NCBI GenBank assembly: GCA_964614095.1
Contig: CAZTJO010000003.1
Location: 28,447-92,446, forward strand
Reading direction: 5' to 3'
DNA: 64,000 nucleotides
Source of the DNA: CAZWKX01 sp964614095
GTDB taxonomy: Bacteria > Actinomycetota > Acidimicrobiia > Spongiisociales > UBA11373
Shown: positions 9,871 through 18,370 of the stretch, piece after piece
Layout: every line of letters begins with the position of its first letter
Numbering within the stretch: the first letter of the stretch is position 1
Made by a program: the position numbers and the translations under genes
Notes under the pieces: generated by a model
The model's database searches: none
Told to the model about the DNA's origin: nothing
Seen by the model: only the letters and a program-made list of their open reading frames with translations

Positions 9871-10115
9871 GTCTATTCCTCCGGAAGAAGTTGTGATGAT
9901 GAACCGATGGCAGTCCCGAACCTGAGATCGTAGCGTGCCGTCGGAGATCTTCAGCAGTCGACCGTCACCCTGCCACGCAGAAAACGGCCCGTCATCACGC
10001 TTCAGGGTGATTCGACTCTCCCCCATGAGGGGGATTGGGATCGCAGGCGCCCACGACACACACCACAAGGCGCCCGGCGAGGCCGCCCGCCCCCAGAGAG
10101 CCGGCGGCCGATCCG

Positions 10116-11054
10116 TTACCTGAGAGCCGGCATCACCTCGGCGGCAAGACGCTCGACTGAATCGCCCCAGATCGCATCGGGGAAGTAGACGATGAAGTAC
10201 TCGCAGCCGGCCTCTTTGTACTCACCGAGACGATGGACGACCTCTTCGGCGGAGCCGTAAGTGGACATCGCCTCGGTCCGGAAGCTGGGCATCTGACCCA
10301 CGGTACGGTCGAGTGCGGCCTCGTCGGGATCGACGAGACACTGCACGATCAGTGATCTTGTGATCTCGGCCGGATTCCGGCCCACGACCTCGCAGTGCTC
10401 ATCGAGGATCTTTCCTTTGCGGATGAAGTTCTCCACCGAGCCGGCCCAATTGGCGTAGTCGGCCTCCTCGGCAACGACACGCAGGGTGAGCTTTTCGCCG
10501 CCACCGGCGATCCACAGCGGCGGGTGGGGCTTCTGCAGGGGCCGGGGCCGATTGATGGCTCCATCGACGCGGTAGTACTTCCCCTCAAAGTGGGCCTCAT
10601 CCTCGGTCCACATGGCCTTGATGATCTTCACCGCCTCGGCGAGCTGCCCGATACGCACCGATCCCTTGGGGAACGGGTAGCCGTAGGCCAGGTACTCGTG
10701 CTCGTACCAGCCGGCCCCGATGGCGAAGTCGAGGCGGCCACCGGAGATGGCGTCGATGGACGAAGCCACCTTGGCCAGGTACGACGGGGGCCGATACGAG
10801 TTGCAGGTGCACATCTGGCCTAGGCGCACGGTCTCGGTGGCAACGGCGAGTGCCGCCATGAGCGTCCAGCACTCGTAGGTGGGCTCCTGCGTCGGTTTGG
10901 GGACGGTATGGAAGTGGTCGTAGACCCAGAGCGATTCGTAGCCGGCGGCTTCGATACGTTTGGCCACACCGAGCATCGCCGACCACTGCTCTGCAACCGG
11001 GATCCCCACCAGATCCATCCGCCAACCTTGGGGTACAAATGCGCCGAATCTCAT
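10116..11054 (-). CDS. Luciferase-like (LLM) F420-type oxidoreductase
   Basis: 312 residues of a bacterial-luciferase-like TIM barrel: RFGAFVPQGWRMDLVGI at the N-terminus, ESLWVYDHFHTVP, VRLGQMCTCNSYRPP, DFAIGAGWYEHEYLAYGYPF and PPLWIAGGGEKLTLRVVAEE are the usual LLM signatures. Actinobacterial members mostly use coenzyme F420; that cofactor is inferred from family membership. The ATG at 11054 is chosen because the barrel starts there and a TAGGGT box (11067-11062) lies 7 bases upstream with no ribosome binding site, suggesting a leaderless mRNA. It diverges from the amino-acid ABC importer. The substrate is unknown. Confidence 0.88.
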   Translation of the reverse strand: MRFGAFVPQGWRMDLVGIPVAEQWSAMLGVAKRIEAAGYESLWVYDHFHTVPKPTQEPTYECWTLMAALAVATETVRLGQMCTCNSYRPPSYLAKVASSIDAISGGRLDFAIGAGWYEHEYLAYGYPFPKGSVRIGQLAEAVKIIKAMWTEDEAHFEGKYYRVDGAINRPRPLQKPHPPLWIAGGGEKLTLRVVAEEADYANWAGSVENFIRKGKILDEHCEVVGRNPAEITRSLIVQCLVDPDEAALDRTVGQMPSFRTEAMSTYGSAEEVVHRLGEYKEAGCEYFIVYFPDAIWGDSVERLAAEVMPALR

Positions 11055-11181
11055 GGCACTCACCCTACCCGATGCCTCAGGGCAAGCCCTCTGCGCCACG
11101 CCCGCCCGGGCATGGCCCGGACGCTCCGCCTAATCTGCAGGGCCTGAGGCCAACTTTGAGGCCCAGGGAGGAGGAACTGGG

Positions 11182-11994
11182 ATGAAATCATTGATGAAAG
11201 CGCTTGTACTCCTGCTGGCGGTGGCTCTGATAGCCACGGCCTGCGGCGATGATGATGCGACGACCACCGCGCAGGAGGCGACGACCACCGTTGCGGCCGT
11301 CGACTATGGCCTGGTGACGGAGGGGACGCTGACCATGTGCACGGACCCGCCGTACGCACCCATGGAATTCGAACAGGACGGTGTCTACGTCGGCTTCGAC
11401 GTGGACATGATGAGAGCCATCGCCGGCGAGTTGGGGCTGGATCTGGCGGTGTTCACGCCAGGTTGGGACGCCATCACCTCGGGTTTGGCCATGGAGACCA
11501 ACCAATGCGACATCGCCGCCTCGTCGATCACGATCCTTCCGGAGCGTGAGGAGAACATCGATTTCTCGAATCCGTACTTCACCGCCGATCAGTCGCTGCT
11601 GGTAAAGGTGGACTCCGGCATTACCACACTCGCCGACTTTGCCGACGGGCGGAACCTGGGAGTGCAGTCCGGGACCACCGGTGAGATCTATGCCCAGGAG
11701 AATGATCCCGGAGCCACCCTGGTTTCCTATGATGACCCGGGCCTGCTGTTCGTGGCGCTCGAAGCCGGTGACATCGATGGCGTGCTCCAGGACATCATCC
11801 CCAACGCCGAACAGGCATTGAACGACGAAACCGTGATCGTCGCCGAGGTCTACCCCACTGATGAGCAATACGGCTTTGCTGTCAAGGAAGAGGGCTCCGA
11901 GGAACTGCTCGCTGCGGTCAACGCGGCACTTGCCTCGCTGATGGCCGACGGAACATACGACCAGATCTACGAGACCTGGTTCCCGTCCGGTTGA
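11182..11994 (+). CDS. Polar amino-acid ABC transporter substrate-binding lipoprotein
   Basis: 270 residues. The N-terminus is a lipoprotein signal peptide (KALVLLLAVALIATAC; Cys 21) followed by a Thr-rich linker and a family 3 solute-binding domain: GTLTMCTDPPYAPMEF, YVGFDVDMMRAIAGELGL, DIAASSITILPEREENIDFS and LGVQSGTTGEIYA. It should capture a polar amino acid outside the membrane and deliver it to the permease and ATPase encoded next. AGGAGG precedes the ATG. A strong hairpin follows the stop and probably protects this part of the transcript so that more binding protein than permease is made. Confidence 0.93.
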   Translation: MKSLMKALVLLLAVALIATACGDDDATTTAQEATTTVAAVDYGLVTEGTLTMCTDPPYAPMEFEQDGVYVGFDVDMMRAIAGELGLDLAVFTPGWDAITSGLAMETNQCDIAASSITILPEREENIDFSNPYFTADQSLLVKVDSGITTLADFADGRNLGVQSGTTGEIYAQENDPGATLVSYDDPGLLFVALEAGDIDGVLQDIIPNAEQALNDETVIVAEVYPTDEQYGFAVKEEGSEELLAAVNAALASLMADGTYDQIYETWFPSG

Positions 11995-12020
11995 CAAGCG
12001 AAGTGACTGAAAATGGTCAA

Positions 12021-12045
12021 GGGGCGGCTCCTTGGGAGCCGCCCC
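12021..12045 (+). terminator. Intercistronic hairpin between binding protein and permease genes
   Basis: A perfect 11-bp stem (GGGGCGGCTCC pairing with GGAGCCGCCCC) with a three-base TTG loop lies 26 bases after the stop of the binding-protein gene, with no T run. The downstream genes of the same transporter follow in the same direction, so it more likely acts as an mRNA-stabilising or partial-termination element than as a full terminator. Confidence 0.7.
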
Positions 12046-12064
12046 GGGCCGTTTCGCTAATCAG

Positions 12065-12910
12065 ATGACAACACCGCACGAAACGATCGAGATCCCGCTG
12101 ACCACCCGACTGCGCCGCGTCACCATTGGACGCTGGATCATGTACTTCCTCCTGGTCTTCATCGTGCTGTTCTTCTCGCTCGATGCCATCTTCGGACTCG
12201 GAGTCATCGACTGGCCGAGGGTCCAAACATACTTCTTCAACTGGGAAATCATCCGCGGCATGTTCCCGGAGGTGCTCACGATCGCGGCCAAGAACACCAT
12301 CCTCTACACCGCCGTTGCCTTCACCTTGGGGCTCTTCCTCGCCCTGATCCTGGCCCTGATGAAGATGTCGACCATCCGGCCCTACCGCTGGTTCGCCGCT
12401 GGGTATATCGAGCTGTTTCGAGGACTGCCCGCCTTGGTCACCATCTTCCTGGTCGCCTACGGTCTTCCTCTTGCCTTCGACTTCACAATACCCGGAGGCA
12501 CACTCGGCAAGGGCTGCCTCGGTCTGGCCATCGTCGCCGCCGCCTACATGGCCGAGACGATCCGCGCCGGCATCGAAGCCGTTCCCAGAGGCCAAATGGA
12601 AGCGGCCCGCTCGGTGGGCATGCCGCGCATGGTGGCCATGCGCCAAATCGTGCTCCCGCAAGCTTTTCGTATCATCATCCCCCCGCTGACCAACGAGCTG
12701 GTGCTGCTCATCAAGGACACCTCTCTCTTTTTTGTCATCGGCACCACAATCGCCACCAAAGAGCTAACCAAGTTCGGCCGAGACATCATGAACCTGAGAC
12801 GCAACCCCACCCCGATGATCGTGATCGCCCTGGTCTACCTTCTCATCACCCTGCCGCTGACCTACATGGTGCGACGGCTGGAACGATCCACCGGGAAGGG
12901 GAGGACATGA
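12065..12910 (+). CDS. Polar amino-acid ABC transporter permease
   Basis: 281 residues, HisM/GlnP type. After a membrane segment near residues 24-42 comes the His/Glu/Gln permease domain with the EAA loop: [60 protein letters not shown] and DTSLFFVIG. The ATG at 12065 is preferred over an upstream in-frame ATG at 12032 because the latter lies inside the intercistronic hairpin. No good ribosome binding site is visible. The last four bases overlap the ATPase start. Confidence 0.9.
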   Translation: MTTPHETIEIPLTTRLRRVTIGRWIMYFLLVFIVLFFSLDAIFGLGVIDWPRVQTYFFNWEIIRGMFPEVLTIAAKNTILYTAVAFTLGLFLALILALMKMSTIRPYRWFAAGYIELFRGLPALVTIFLVAYGLPLAFDFTIPGGTLGKGCLGLAIVAAAYMAETIRAGIEAVPRGQMEAARSVGMPRMVAMRQIVLPQAFRIIIPPLTNELVLLIKDTSLFFVIGTTIATKELTKFGRDIMNLRRNPTPMIVIALVYLLITLPLTYMVRRLERSTGKGRT

Positions 12911-13647
12911 CCGTCCCTCCCATCCAGATACGCGACCTGCACAAGTACTTCGGAGAACTCGAGGTGCTGCGGGGCATCGACTTTGAGGTGGCCGCCGGTG
13001 AGGTGGTCTGCGTGATCGGACCTTCGGGCTCGGGGAAATCAACACTGCTTCGCTGCATCAACCTACTGGAGGAGCCGACATCGGGCACCATCCTCATCGA
13101 GGGCGAGGACATGACCGCCTGGGGAGCGGACGTCGACGGGCTGCGAACCAAGATCGGCATGGTGTTCCAGCAGTTCAACCTGTTCCCCCATCTCGACGTG
13201 CTGCGCAATCTCACCATGGCCCAGCGCCGGGTTCTGAAGCGCAGTGAAGACGAGGCAGACGAGATTGCCCGGGTCATGCTGAGACGGGTGGGTCTGCTCG
13301 ACAAGATCGACGAATACCCGATCCGGCTCTCCGGCGGGCAGCAGCAGCGGGTGGCCATAGCCCGAGCACTGTGTATGAACCCGGACATGATGCTTTTTGA
13401 CGAACCCACCAGCGCCCTCGATCCCGAGCTGATCGGCGAGGTGCTGGACGTGATGCGGTCGCTGGCCGAAGAGGGTATGACCATGCTGGTGGTCACTCAC
13501 GAGATGGGTTTTGCCCGCCAGGTGGCCGATCGCGTCGTCTTTATGGACGAAGGGGTCATCATGGAACAAGGCCCACCCGATGAGCTGCTGCTGGACCCGC
13601 AGCACGAACGCACCCAGCGTTTTCTGCGGGCCATCCAGCACATCTGA
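12907..13647 (+). CDS. glnQ: Polar amino-acid ABC transporter ATPase (GlnQ type)
   Basis: 246 residues with Walker [11 protein letters not shown]-loop in [16 protein letters not shown], signature LSGGQQQR, Walker [16 protein letters not shown] and H-loop [12 protein letters not shown]; the wording of these motifs is diagnostic for the GlnQ/HisP branch. It starts within the permease stop (ATGA overlap), completing a three-gene importer. A 7-bp GC hairpin follows at 13674-13693. The symbol reflects the family; whether glutamine is the substrate is not shown. Confidence 0.93.
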   Translation: MTVPPIQIRDLHKYFGELEVLRGIDFEVAAGEVVCVIGPSGSGKSTLLRCINLLEEPTSGTILIEGEDMTAWGADVDGLRTKIGMVFQQFNLFPHLDVLRNLTMAQRRVLKRSEDEADEIARVMLRRVGLLDKIDEYPIRLSGGQQQRVAIARALCMNPDMMLFDEPTSALDPELIGEVLDVMRSLAEEGMTMLVVTHEMGFARQVADRVVFMDEGVIMEQGPPDELLLDPQHERTQRFLRAIQHI

Positions 13648-13673
13648 CCTACCGGGCCTTCCGCCCGATACCT

Positions 13674-13693
13674 GGGCGGCGCCTTGGCCGCCC
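13674..13693 (+). terminator. Hairpin ending the amino-acid ABC operon
   Basis: GGGCGGC pairs with GCCGCCC around a six-base loop (GCCTTG), 27 bases after the ATPase stop. There is no T run, as is common for actinobacterial terminators. Confidence 0.6.
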
Positions 13694-13801
13694 CGAAACA
13701 TACTGTCTGCCGGGCCCTTACAGGCCGGCAATCGGTGAACAATCCTTGCCCTCCAGCGTCACCGCCCCGACTCCGTAACGCCTCCTAGTACCGTGCCCGT
13801 C

Positions 13802-14767
13802 ATGATCCGGCGCATCTTTGTCGGCGGAACCGGAAGAAGCGGCACCACGGCGACCGCCCGCCTCCTCGGCAGCCATCCCGATCTCGAGTGCATTCGCTAC
13901 GAGGTTCGTTTCCATGCCGCGGCCGGTGGCATCGCCGACCTGCTCGAGGGTCGAACCGAGATGGACCTCTTCGTGCCCAAGATGCAGCGGACCTGGTACC
14001 AGGGCCGGCGAGACGGCACCGGCGGCCTGCATCGGCTCATCTCCAAGGAAGATTTTGAACGAGCCATGGAGCGGTTTGCCGACCACTTCGCCTCCGAACC
14101 CTCCGCAGCCGCCCGTGATCTCATCTCCGATCTCCTCGATCCATTCGCCTCCCAATCCACCGGCTGGGTGGAGCACTCTCCAGAAACCGTGCTGGCCGCG
14201 GCGGTGATTACCGAGCTGTTCCCGGAGGCCTTGCTGGTGCACTGTGTCCGTGACGGGCGGGACGTGGCTTCATCCGTGGCCGCGCAGTCGTGGGGACCCG
14301 ACGACCCCATCGAGGCGGTGCAATGGTGGGCCTGGCGAATGGTGCAGGCCGCCCGCCAGACGGCCTCATGGCCCAAGGCCCGCCATCTGGTGCTCCGTTT
14401 TGAAGACCTTCTCGGAGCCCGGCGCGCCGACTGCTACGCCGAGCTGCTGCGCTTCGCCGGCCTGGGCGATCATCCGGCCGTCGGCAACTACTTCGAGACC
14501 GAGCTCAGACACGACCATCTCCATCAGGGTCGTTGGAAGGACGAGGAGCGGGCCGACGAGATCGATCTGGCCTACCGGGCGGCCCGTCAGCGCCTGCGGC
14601 GCCACCCCCTGGCGCGGCATCTGGACGCGGCACTGGGCCCTGCCGAACCGGCCGACGCCCCCAACCTTGCGGCGGCAATACACCGGCAGCTGGTCTATGA
14701 AGCCACATCCGACACCACCATCAAAAGGAAGGCGCGCGCCCGCCTGCGCCGGCTCTCTCCCGGCTGA
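13802..14767 (+). CDS. PAPS-dependent sulfotransferase family protein
   Basis: 321 residues. The N-terminal VGGTGRSGTTATARLLGSHP is the 5'-phosphosulfate-binding loop of the sulfotransferase_3 type, and HCVRDGRDVASSVAAQSWG is the 3'-phosphate-binding motif. It should move a sulfo group from PAPS to an unknown acceptor; bacterial members modify lipids, glycans or secondary metabolites. The ATG at 13802 is chosen over the GTG at 13793 because a TACCGT box (13789-13794) ends 7 bases before it, as in other leaderless starts here, and the GTG would lie inside that box. It converges on the exonuclease gene with two bases between them. Confidence 0.85.
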   Translation: MIRRIFVGGTGRSGTTATARLLGSHPDLECIRYEVRFHAAAGGIADLLEGRTEMDLFVPKMQRTWYQGRRDGTGGLHRLISKEDFERAMERFADHFASEPSAAARDLISDLLDPFASQSTGWVEHSPETVLAAAVITELFPEALLVHCVRDGRDVASSVAAQSWGPDDPIEAVQWWAWRMVQAARQTASWPKARHLVLRFEDLLGARRADCYAELLRFAGLGDHPAVGNYFETELRHDHLHQGRWKDEERADEIDLAYRAARQRLRRHPLARHLDAALGPAEPADAPNLAAAIHRQLVYEATSDTTIKRKARARLRRLSPG

Positions 14768-14769
14768 CC

Positions 14770-15639
14770 TCAGTCGATCCAGCGCCGGGGACGCTCCCGC
14801 AAGCTGCCGAAACCCCACCGATCGCAGAAGTCCAGAAACCGCTGCCGCGGCACACCACGCCATTCGAGATCATCAAGATCGTTTTCGATGGGCACATCAC
14901 GGCGCAGAGTGGCGAGGAAGCGGTAGACGAGGGCTTCGGCAATACCTTCCCGCAGGGCGGCAACAAGCCGTTCCGCCCCTCTGACTCCGGGCTTCCACAG
15001 CGCCACCTCAAGGGGAATCGATTCGATGTGGCCGTACTCGGCGAGAGTCAGGCACGAGGACTTGGGACCCCAGCCGGGCAGGCCCGGCAGGCCGTCGGCA
15101 CTATCGCCCACCAAGGCCAGGTAGTCGGGTATCGACTCGGGAGCGACTCCAAACTTGGCCCAGACGCCCTCCTCATCGATAAAGGCTCCCCTCCTGCGGT
15201 CGTAGCCAACAATGCTGGTACCCCGAACACACTGCGCAAGATCCTTGTCGGGCGACAGCATGACCACCTGCTCGACTTTGCCGGCGAACTTCTCGGCTGC
15301 CGAGGCAATGGCATCGTCGGCCTCGTACTCCTGCATCCGCCACACCACCACGCCGATGGCCTCCAGGCCCTCCTCGGCGTGGGGAAACTGGGCCAGCAAC
15401 TCCTCGGGCACCCCGAATTCGGTTTTGTATGCGGGGAAAAGTTCGTTGCGGAACGAACGAATTCTGGAGTCGAAGGCGGCACCAAGGTGGGTAACACCCT
15501 CACCCTGGAGCAGATTGAGCGTGCTCGCCATGAGGCCGTGGACAGCGCCAATCTCCGACCCGTCGGGAGAGCGGCGCGGCGGTGCGCCGAAGTAGGAACG
15601 GAATAGCTCGTACGTGCCGTCGAGCAAGTGGAGACGCAT
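14770..15639 (-). CDS. 5'-3' exonuclease (DNA polymerase I N-terminal-like)
   Basis: 289 residues resembling a stand-alone 5'-3' exonuclease/flap endonuclease domain. Metal-site motifs are visible in order: LHLLDGTYELFRSYFG at the N-terminus, YEADDAIASAAEKF, VVMLSPDKDLAQCV and the helix-hairpin-helix entry LVGDSADGLPGLPGWGPKSS. Its role would be removal of RNA or DNA flaps in repair or replication. The ATG has no ribosome binding site but a TAGCAT box (15651-15646) six bases upstream, pointing to a leaderless mRNA. Confidence 0.9.
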   Translation of the reverse strand: MRLHLLDGTYELFRSYFGAPPRRSPDGSEIGAVHGLMASTLNLLQGEGVTHLGAAFDSRIRSFRNELFPAYKTEFGVPEELLAQFPHAEEGLEAIGVVVWRMQEYEADDAIASAAEKFAGKVEQVVMLSPDKDLAQCVRGTSIVGYDRRRGAFIDEEGVWAKFGVAPESIPDYLALVGDSADGLPGLPGWGPKSSCLTLAEYGHIESIPLEVALWKPGVRGAERLVAALREGIAEALVYRFLATLRRDVPIENDLDDLEWRGVPRQRFLDFCDRWGFGSLRERPRRWID

Positions 15640-15814
15640 GTCTCGATGCTACCGACGGCCCCGCCGCCGAGAACCGGAAGACAACGGATACCCGGCCGGC
15701 TTTTCCGCCACGCCGTCACCGTCGGACCCGATCCTCGGAGAACACCCACGCCTCGGCCAAGGCGACAGGTCTGTGCATATCGCGTCAGATCCGGCTCCAG
15801 GCTACGCTCGGCAT

Positions 15815-16357
15815 ATGAACGAGCGTGTTGTGCGGAACCCGGTCGTTTTCGGCGACTGCCGCTTTGAGAGCAGCTTCCTCTCCAACCTCTGGCGCCTTAT
15901 TCACCAGGATTCCGTCATCGCAGAGCTGCGCCGTGTGCCCAGCCGCCACATCACCATGCTGAGGCTCCCCGAAGATGAGCCCATAGAGCTGCGACCCGAG
16001 GGATGGGGCACCGTTGTCGCCTCCGATGCGACCGGAAACGAGCGCGGGCGCATCGAACGCCAATCGTGGTGGGGCCGCCGCTGGGAGATCAGCGGATCCG
16101 GATTCGCCTGCGTCCTCACCAGTGATCCCCGGCCACGACGCTGGACCATGCGTCTCGGGACCGAGCCGGTGGCACGGCTATCCGGCACCGCCTGGTCGTA
16201 CAACCGCCTCAGTGTGCATACCGATGTGGCGGTGCCGGTGACCGCACTCGCCCTGGCCTGGCACGTGCTGGCCCGCCCCTGGGAAGCGGCAGCGGCCCCA
16301 GGTGCGCTTGTGCCCGCCCGCAGAGAGTCCTTCCGCATGATCAGCGACCATGGCTGA
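15815..16357 (+). CDS. Uncharacterised protein, 180 residues
   Basis: I do not recognise a family with confidence. The protein is soluble-looking, rich in Arg and Trp, and has several beta-strand-like stretches (HITMLRLPEDEPIELRPEGW, ARLSGTAWSYNRLSVHTDV). The layout could fit a PH-like or lipocalin-like beta fold, which is only a guess. The ATG at 15815 is preceded by TACGCT (15803-15808) and a six-base spacer with no ribosome binding site, which supports this start and a leaderless transcript. Its stop overlaps the next gene, a rhodanese, by 8 bases, so the two are probably co-translated. Confidence 0.65.
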   Translation: MNERVVRNPVVFGDCRFESSFLSNLWRLIHQDSVIAELRRVPSRHITMLRLPEDEPIELRPEGWGTVVASDATGNERGRIERQSWWGRRWEISGSGFACVLTSDPRPRRWTMRLGTEPVARLSGTAWSYNRLSVHTDVAVPVTALALAWHVLARPWEAAAAPGALVPARRESFRMISDHG

Positions 16358-17195
16358 TAGTGCTCCGATCGTCTCGGTTGAAGAGACCGCCGCCCTCCTC
16401 GAAGACCCTCGCCTTCGCCTTGCCGACACCCGCTGGTACCTGGGAGACCCGCGCCGCGGCCGCCGCGAGTACGTCTCCGCCCACCTGCCCGGCGCGGTCT
16501 ACGTAGACCTCGAGACCCATCTCAGCGGCCGTACCGGCGCGGGGCGCCATCCGCTCCCGCCACCGGACGAGTTCGCCGTGACCATGGGAGCGCTCGGAAT
16601 CGGAGACGAGCACGAGGTGATTGCCTACGACGATCGGGGAGGGGCAATAGCCGCCAGGCTCTGGTGGCAACTGCGCAGCATCGGCCATGATCGGGTTCGG
16701 GTGCTCGACGGAGGCATGCCGGCCTGGACTGAGGCCGGATACGCGCCCAGCGCTACGCCCGGGTTGCCGGCACCGGCGCATTTGACCGTAGGAACCGGTC
16801 CGACTCGAACCATCGACCGCGAGGCCCTGGTGCGCCGGATCGACACGATCACCCTCCTCGACGCCAGGAGCCCGGAACGCTACCGAGGGGACGAGGAGCC
16901 CATCGATCCCGTCGCCGGCCACATTCCCGGGGCCGTCAGCGCCCCGCTGGAAGAAGATCTGGGCCCCGACGGGCGGTTCCTCGACTCCAAGAGCCTGGCC
17001 GATCGTTACCTCGCCCTCGGCGCGGACCACCACGAGGTTGTGGTGGCATGCGGGAGCGGAGTCACCGCATGCCACCTCATTCTGGCCATGATTCTCGCCG
17101 GCCTGCCCGAACCCATGCTGTATCCCGGCTCATGGAGTGATTGGTGCACCGCCGGCATGCCGGCGGCCACTGGTTCCGCGCCCGGGCATCTCTAG
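16350..17195 (+). CDS. sseA: Two-domain sulfurtransferase (rhodanese / 3-mercaptopyruvate type)
   Basis: 281 residues with two rhodanese domains. The first (about residues 10-125) is the inactive structural copy (LADTRWYLGDPRRGRREYVS, HLPGAVYVDLETHLSG). The second (about 160-275) carries the active-site loop VVVACGSGVTACHLIL, with Cys near residue 233. The CGSGVTA form is that of 3-mercaptopyruvate sulfurtransferases, while thiosulfate-specific enzymes usually carry CRKGVTA. The reaction would be sulfur transfer to cyanide or a thiol acceptor. It overlaps the preceding unknown gene and precedes the pseudogene at 17200-17781, which is on the opposite strand. Confidence 0.9.
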   Translation: MADSAPIVSVEETAALLEDPRLRLADTRWYLGDPRRGRREYVSAHLPGAVYVDLETHLSGRTGAGRHPLPPPDEFAVTMGALGIGDEHEVIAYDDRGGAIAARLWWQLRSIGHDRVRVLDGGMPAWTEAGYAPSATPGLPAPAHLTVGTGPTRTIDREALVRRIDTITLLDARSPERYRGDEEPIDPVAGHIPGAVSAPLEEDLGPDGRFLDSKSLADRYLALGADHHEVVVACGSGVTACHLILAMILAGLPEPMLYPGSWSDWCTAGMPAATGSAPGHL

Positions 17196-17199
17196 ACAA

Positions 17200-17781
17200 T
17201 CAGTCGGCCTCGTCCTCGATGAGCGCCTGGCAGTTCGGCGCCGACTCCCCCAGGAACAAGATCGTGGTCTAATCGGGCAAATTGCCGGGCCCGATGACGT
17301 AGGGACCTTCGCGGTACCACACCGGCCACGTCTCGGTGGCAATCTTCGCCAATTCGATACTGATGAAGACGTGGGGTATGACGATCTTCGGCCCGACCTG
17401 CTCCATACATACGATGCCGAGGTTGTTGTAGTAGCCGATCCCCGACCAACTGTTGTCGAACTGGGTGATGGCCACGTCGACCTCGCCGCCGACTTCGAGC
17501 TGCTCGGGAGTGAGCTCCTCTTGGTCAAGATCCCCGAAGTGCACGATCCGCATGCCGAACCAGTCGACGATGACGATGTGATTGCTGCCCATCTCCTCGT
17601 CGTCCTCGTGGTGCTGGGCCGGGATGCTGCGCACTTCGATGTCGCCGTGCGCCAACTCACCATCGGTGCTCACGAGTTTGGGGCCGGCCACCGCGCTGAA
17701 ACCCGATTCGGTGATGACGAGAGTCCGCAGTCCAGGATTCAGAATCCAGAGTCGAAAGAGCTTGCCGCCCCGACCGGACAC
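17200..17781 (-). pseudogene. MBL-fold (UlaG-like) hydrolase remnant: N-terminus lost, nonsense codon near the end
   Basis: The frame from 17781 encodes the C-terminal half of an MBL-fold hydrolase (HGDIEVRSIPAQHHEDDEEM, IVIVDWFGMRIVHFGDLDQE, VGPKIVIPHVF) but the family's N-terminal HxHxDH metal motif is absent. The first 20 or so codons (KLFRLWILNPGLRTLV) derive from an AT-richer ATTCAGA-type repeat, so the true N-terminus has been lost. At 17271-17269 a TAG stops the frame after GNLPD, yet the same frame continues with TTILFLGESAPNCQALIEDE to a TGA at 17202-17200. A CAG to TAG change would explain this. I read it as a decayed gene. Confidence 0.75.
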
Positions 17782-17830
17782 TCTGAGTTCTGGACTCTGA
17801 TGAACGTCGGCATCTAGCCGGCGCTCATCA

Positions 17831-17853
17831 GTGGGCCGGGTGGGAATCGAACC
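17831..17853 (-). other. tRNA 3'-end remnant next to tRNA-Lys
   Basis: The 23 bases 17831-17853 match the T-arm and acceptor end of the tRNA-Lys gene (17979-18001) with one mismatch, in the same orientation and 148 bp away. The rest of a tRNA is not present. It may be an attachment-site scar or the remains of a duplicated tRNA. Confidence 0.6.
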
Positions 17854-17865
17854 AGCTCACAGAGC

Positions 17866-17950
17866 GCCGGGCCGCCGGCCCGGCACCACGAAAGCGAACG
17901 GTTCCAGGCCGAGAAGGACTGGAACCGAAGTGACCGTCGCCGAAGGCGAC
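17866..17950 (-). terminator. Three consecutive hairpins downstream of tRNA-Lys
   Basis: Reading downstream of tRNA-Lys on the minus strand there are GTCGCC/GGCGAC (17950-17936, three-base loop), CGGTTCCAG/CTGGAACCG (17927-17899, 11-base loop) and a perfect GCCGGGCC/GGCCCGGC stem (17884-17866, three-base loop). Together they are a plausible transcription end for the tRNA. Confidence 0.5.
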
Positions 17951-17979
17951 CAAAAGAGCAACCACCAGCCCCGCGCAAG

Positions 17980-18053
17980 TGGGCCGAGTGGGAATCGAAC
18001 CCACAACCTTCGGGTTAAAAGCCCGCTGCTCTGCCTAATTGAGCTACCGGCCC
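17980..18053 (-). tRNA. tRNA-Lys (anticodon TTT)
   Basis: A complete cloverleaf can be drawn on the minus strand: acceptor GGGCCGG pairing with TCGGCCC (one G-T), D-arm with GTAGCTCAATTAGGCAGAGC, anticodon loop CTTTTAA closed by CGGG/CCCG, T-arm GTGGGTTCGATTCCCAC, discriminator A. The 3' CCA is not encoded. A TACCTT box (18065-18060) ends six bases before the 5' end, so transcription probably starts at or next to the mature tRNA end. Confidence 0.95.
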
Positions 18054-18370
18054 GAGATGAAGGTAGCACTCCTCGAATCCGGCAGAAGCTCTAGACAGAT
18101 ACCTCAGCCGACGGTGACGACGGAGGTGAACTCGATAGCCGGCACCCCACAACCGGCACGCCCATGGTGTCCGGGTGACGATCGAGCCCCCGTGAATCCG
18201 CCCCGGCTTGTTGTGGCACATCTGCCACCAAGAACTACGCTGCGTGCCGTCCCGCGGATGTGTCTCAGCACGGCCGCAGGATTATGCCGGCCGTCTGGTG
18301 GATCGGCGCCGCTGCAGACGGGCCTGCGGCCGAAGCCGGCACAGATCGTACAGAAGGAACGGAGAAGGCC
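18054..18370. other. Intergenic region without a convincing gene
   Basis: 317 bases between tRNA-Lys (minus) and a lipoprotein gene (plus). Apart from the tRNA promoter at its left end and a GGAGAAGG ribosome binding site at its right end I see no supported coding sequence; open frames crossing it are tRNA antisense or N-terminal extensions without start signals. Confidence 0.5.

Noticed and set aside
17831..18094. Open frame of 87 codons crossing tRNA-Lys
   Set aside because: Its SGNRTHNLRVKSPLLCLIEL-type sequence is the well-known translation of the antisense of a tRNA gene, and its start lies in the tRNA remnant.
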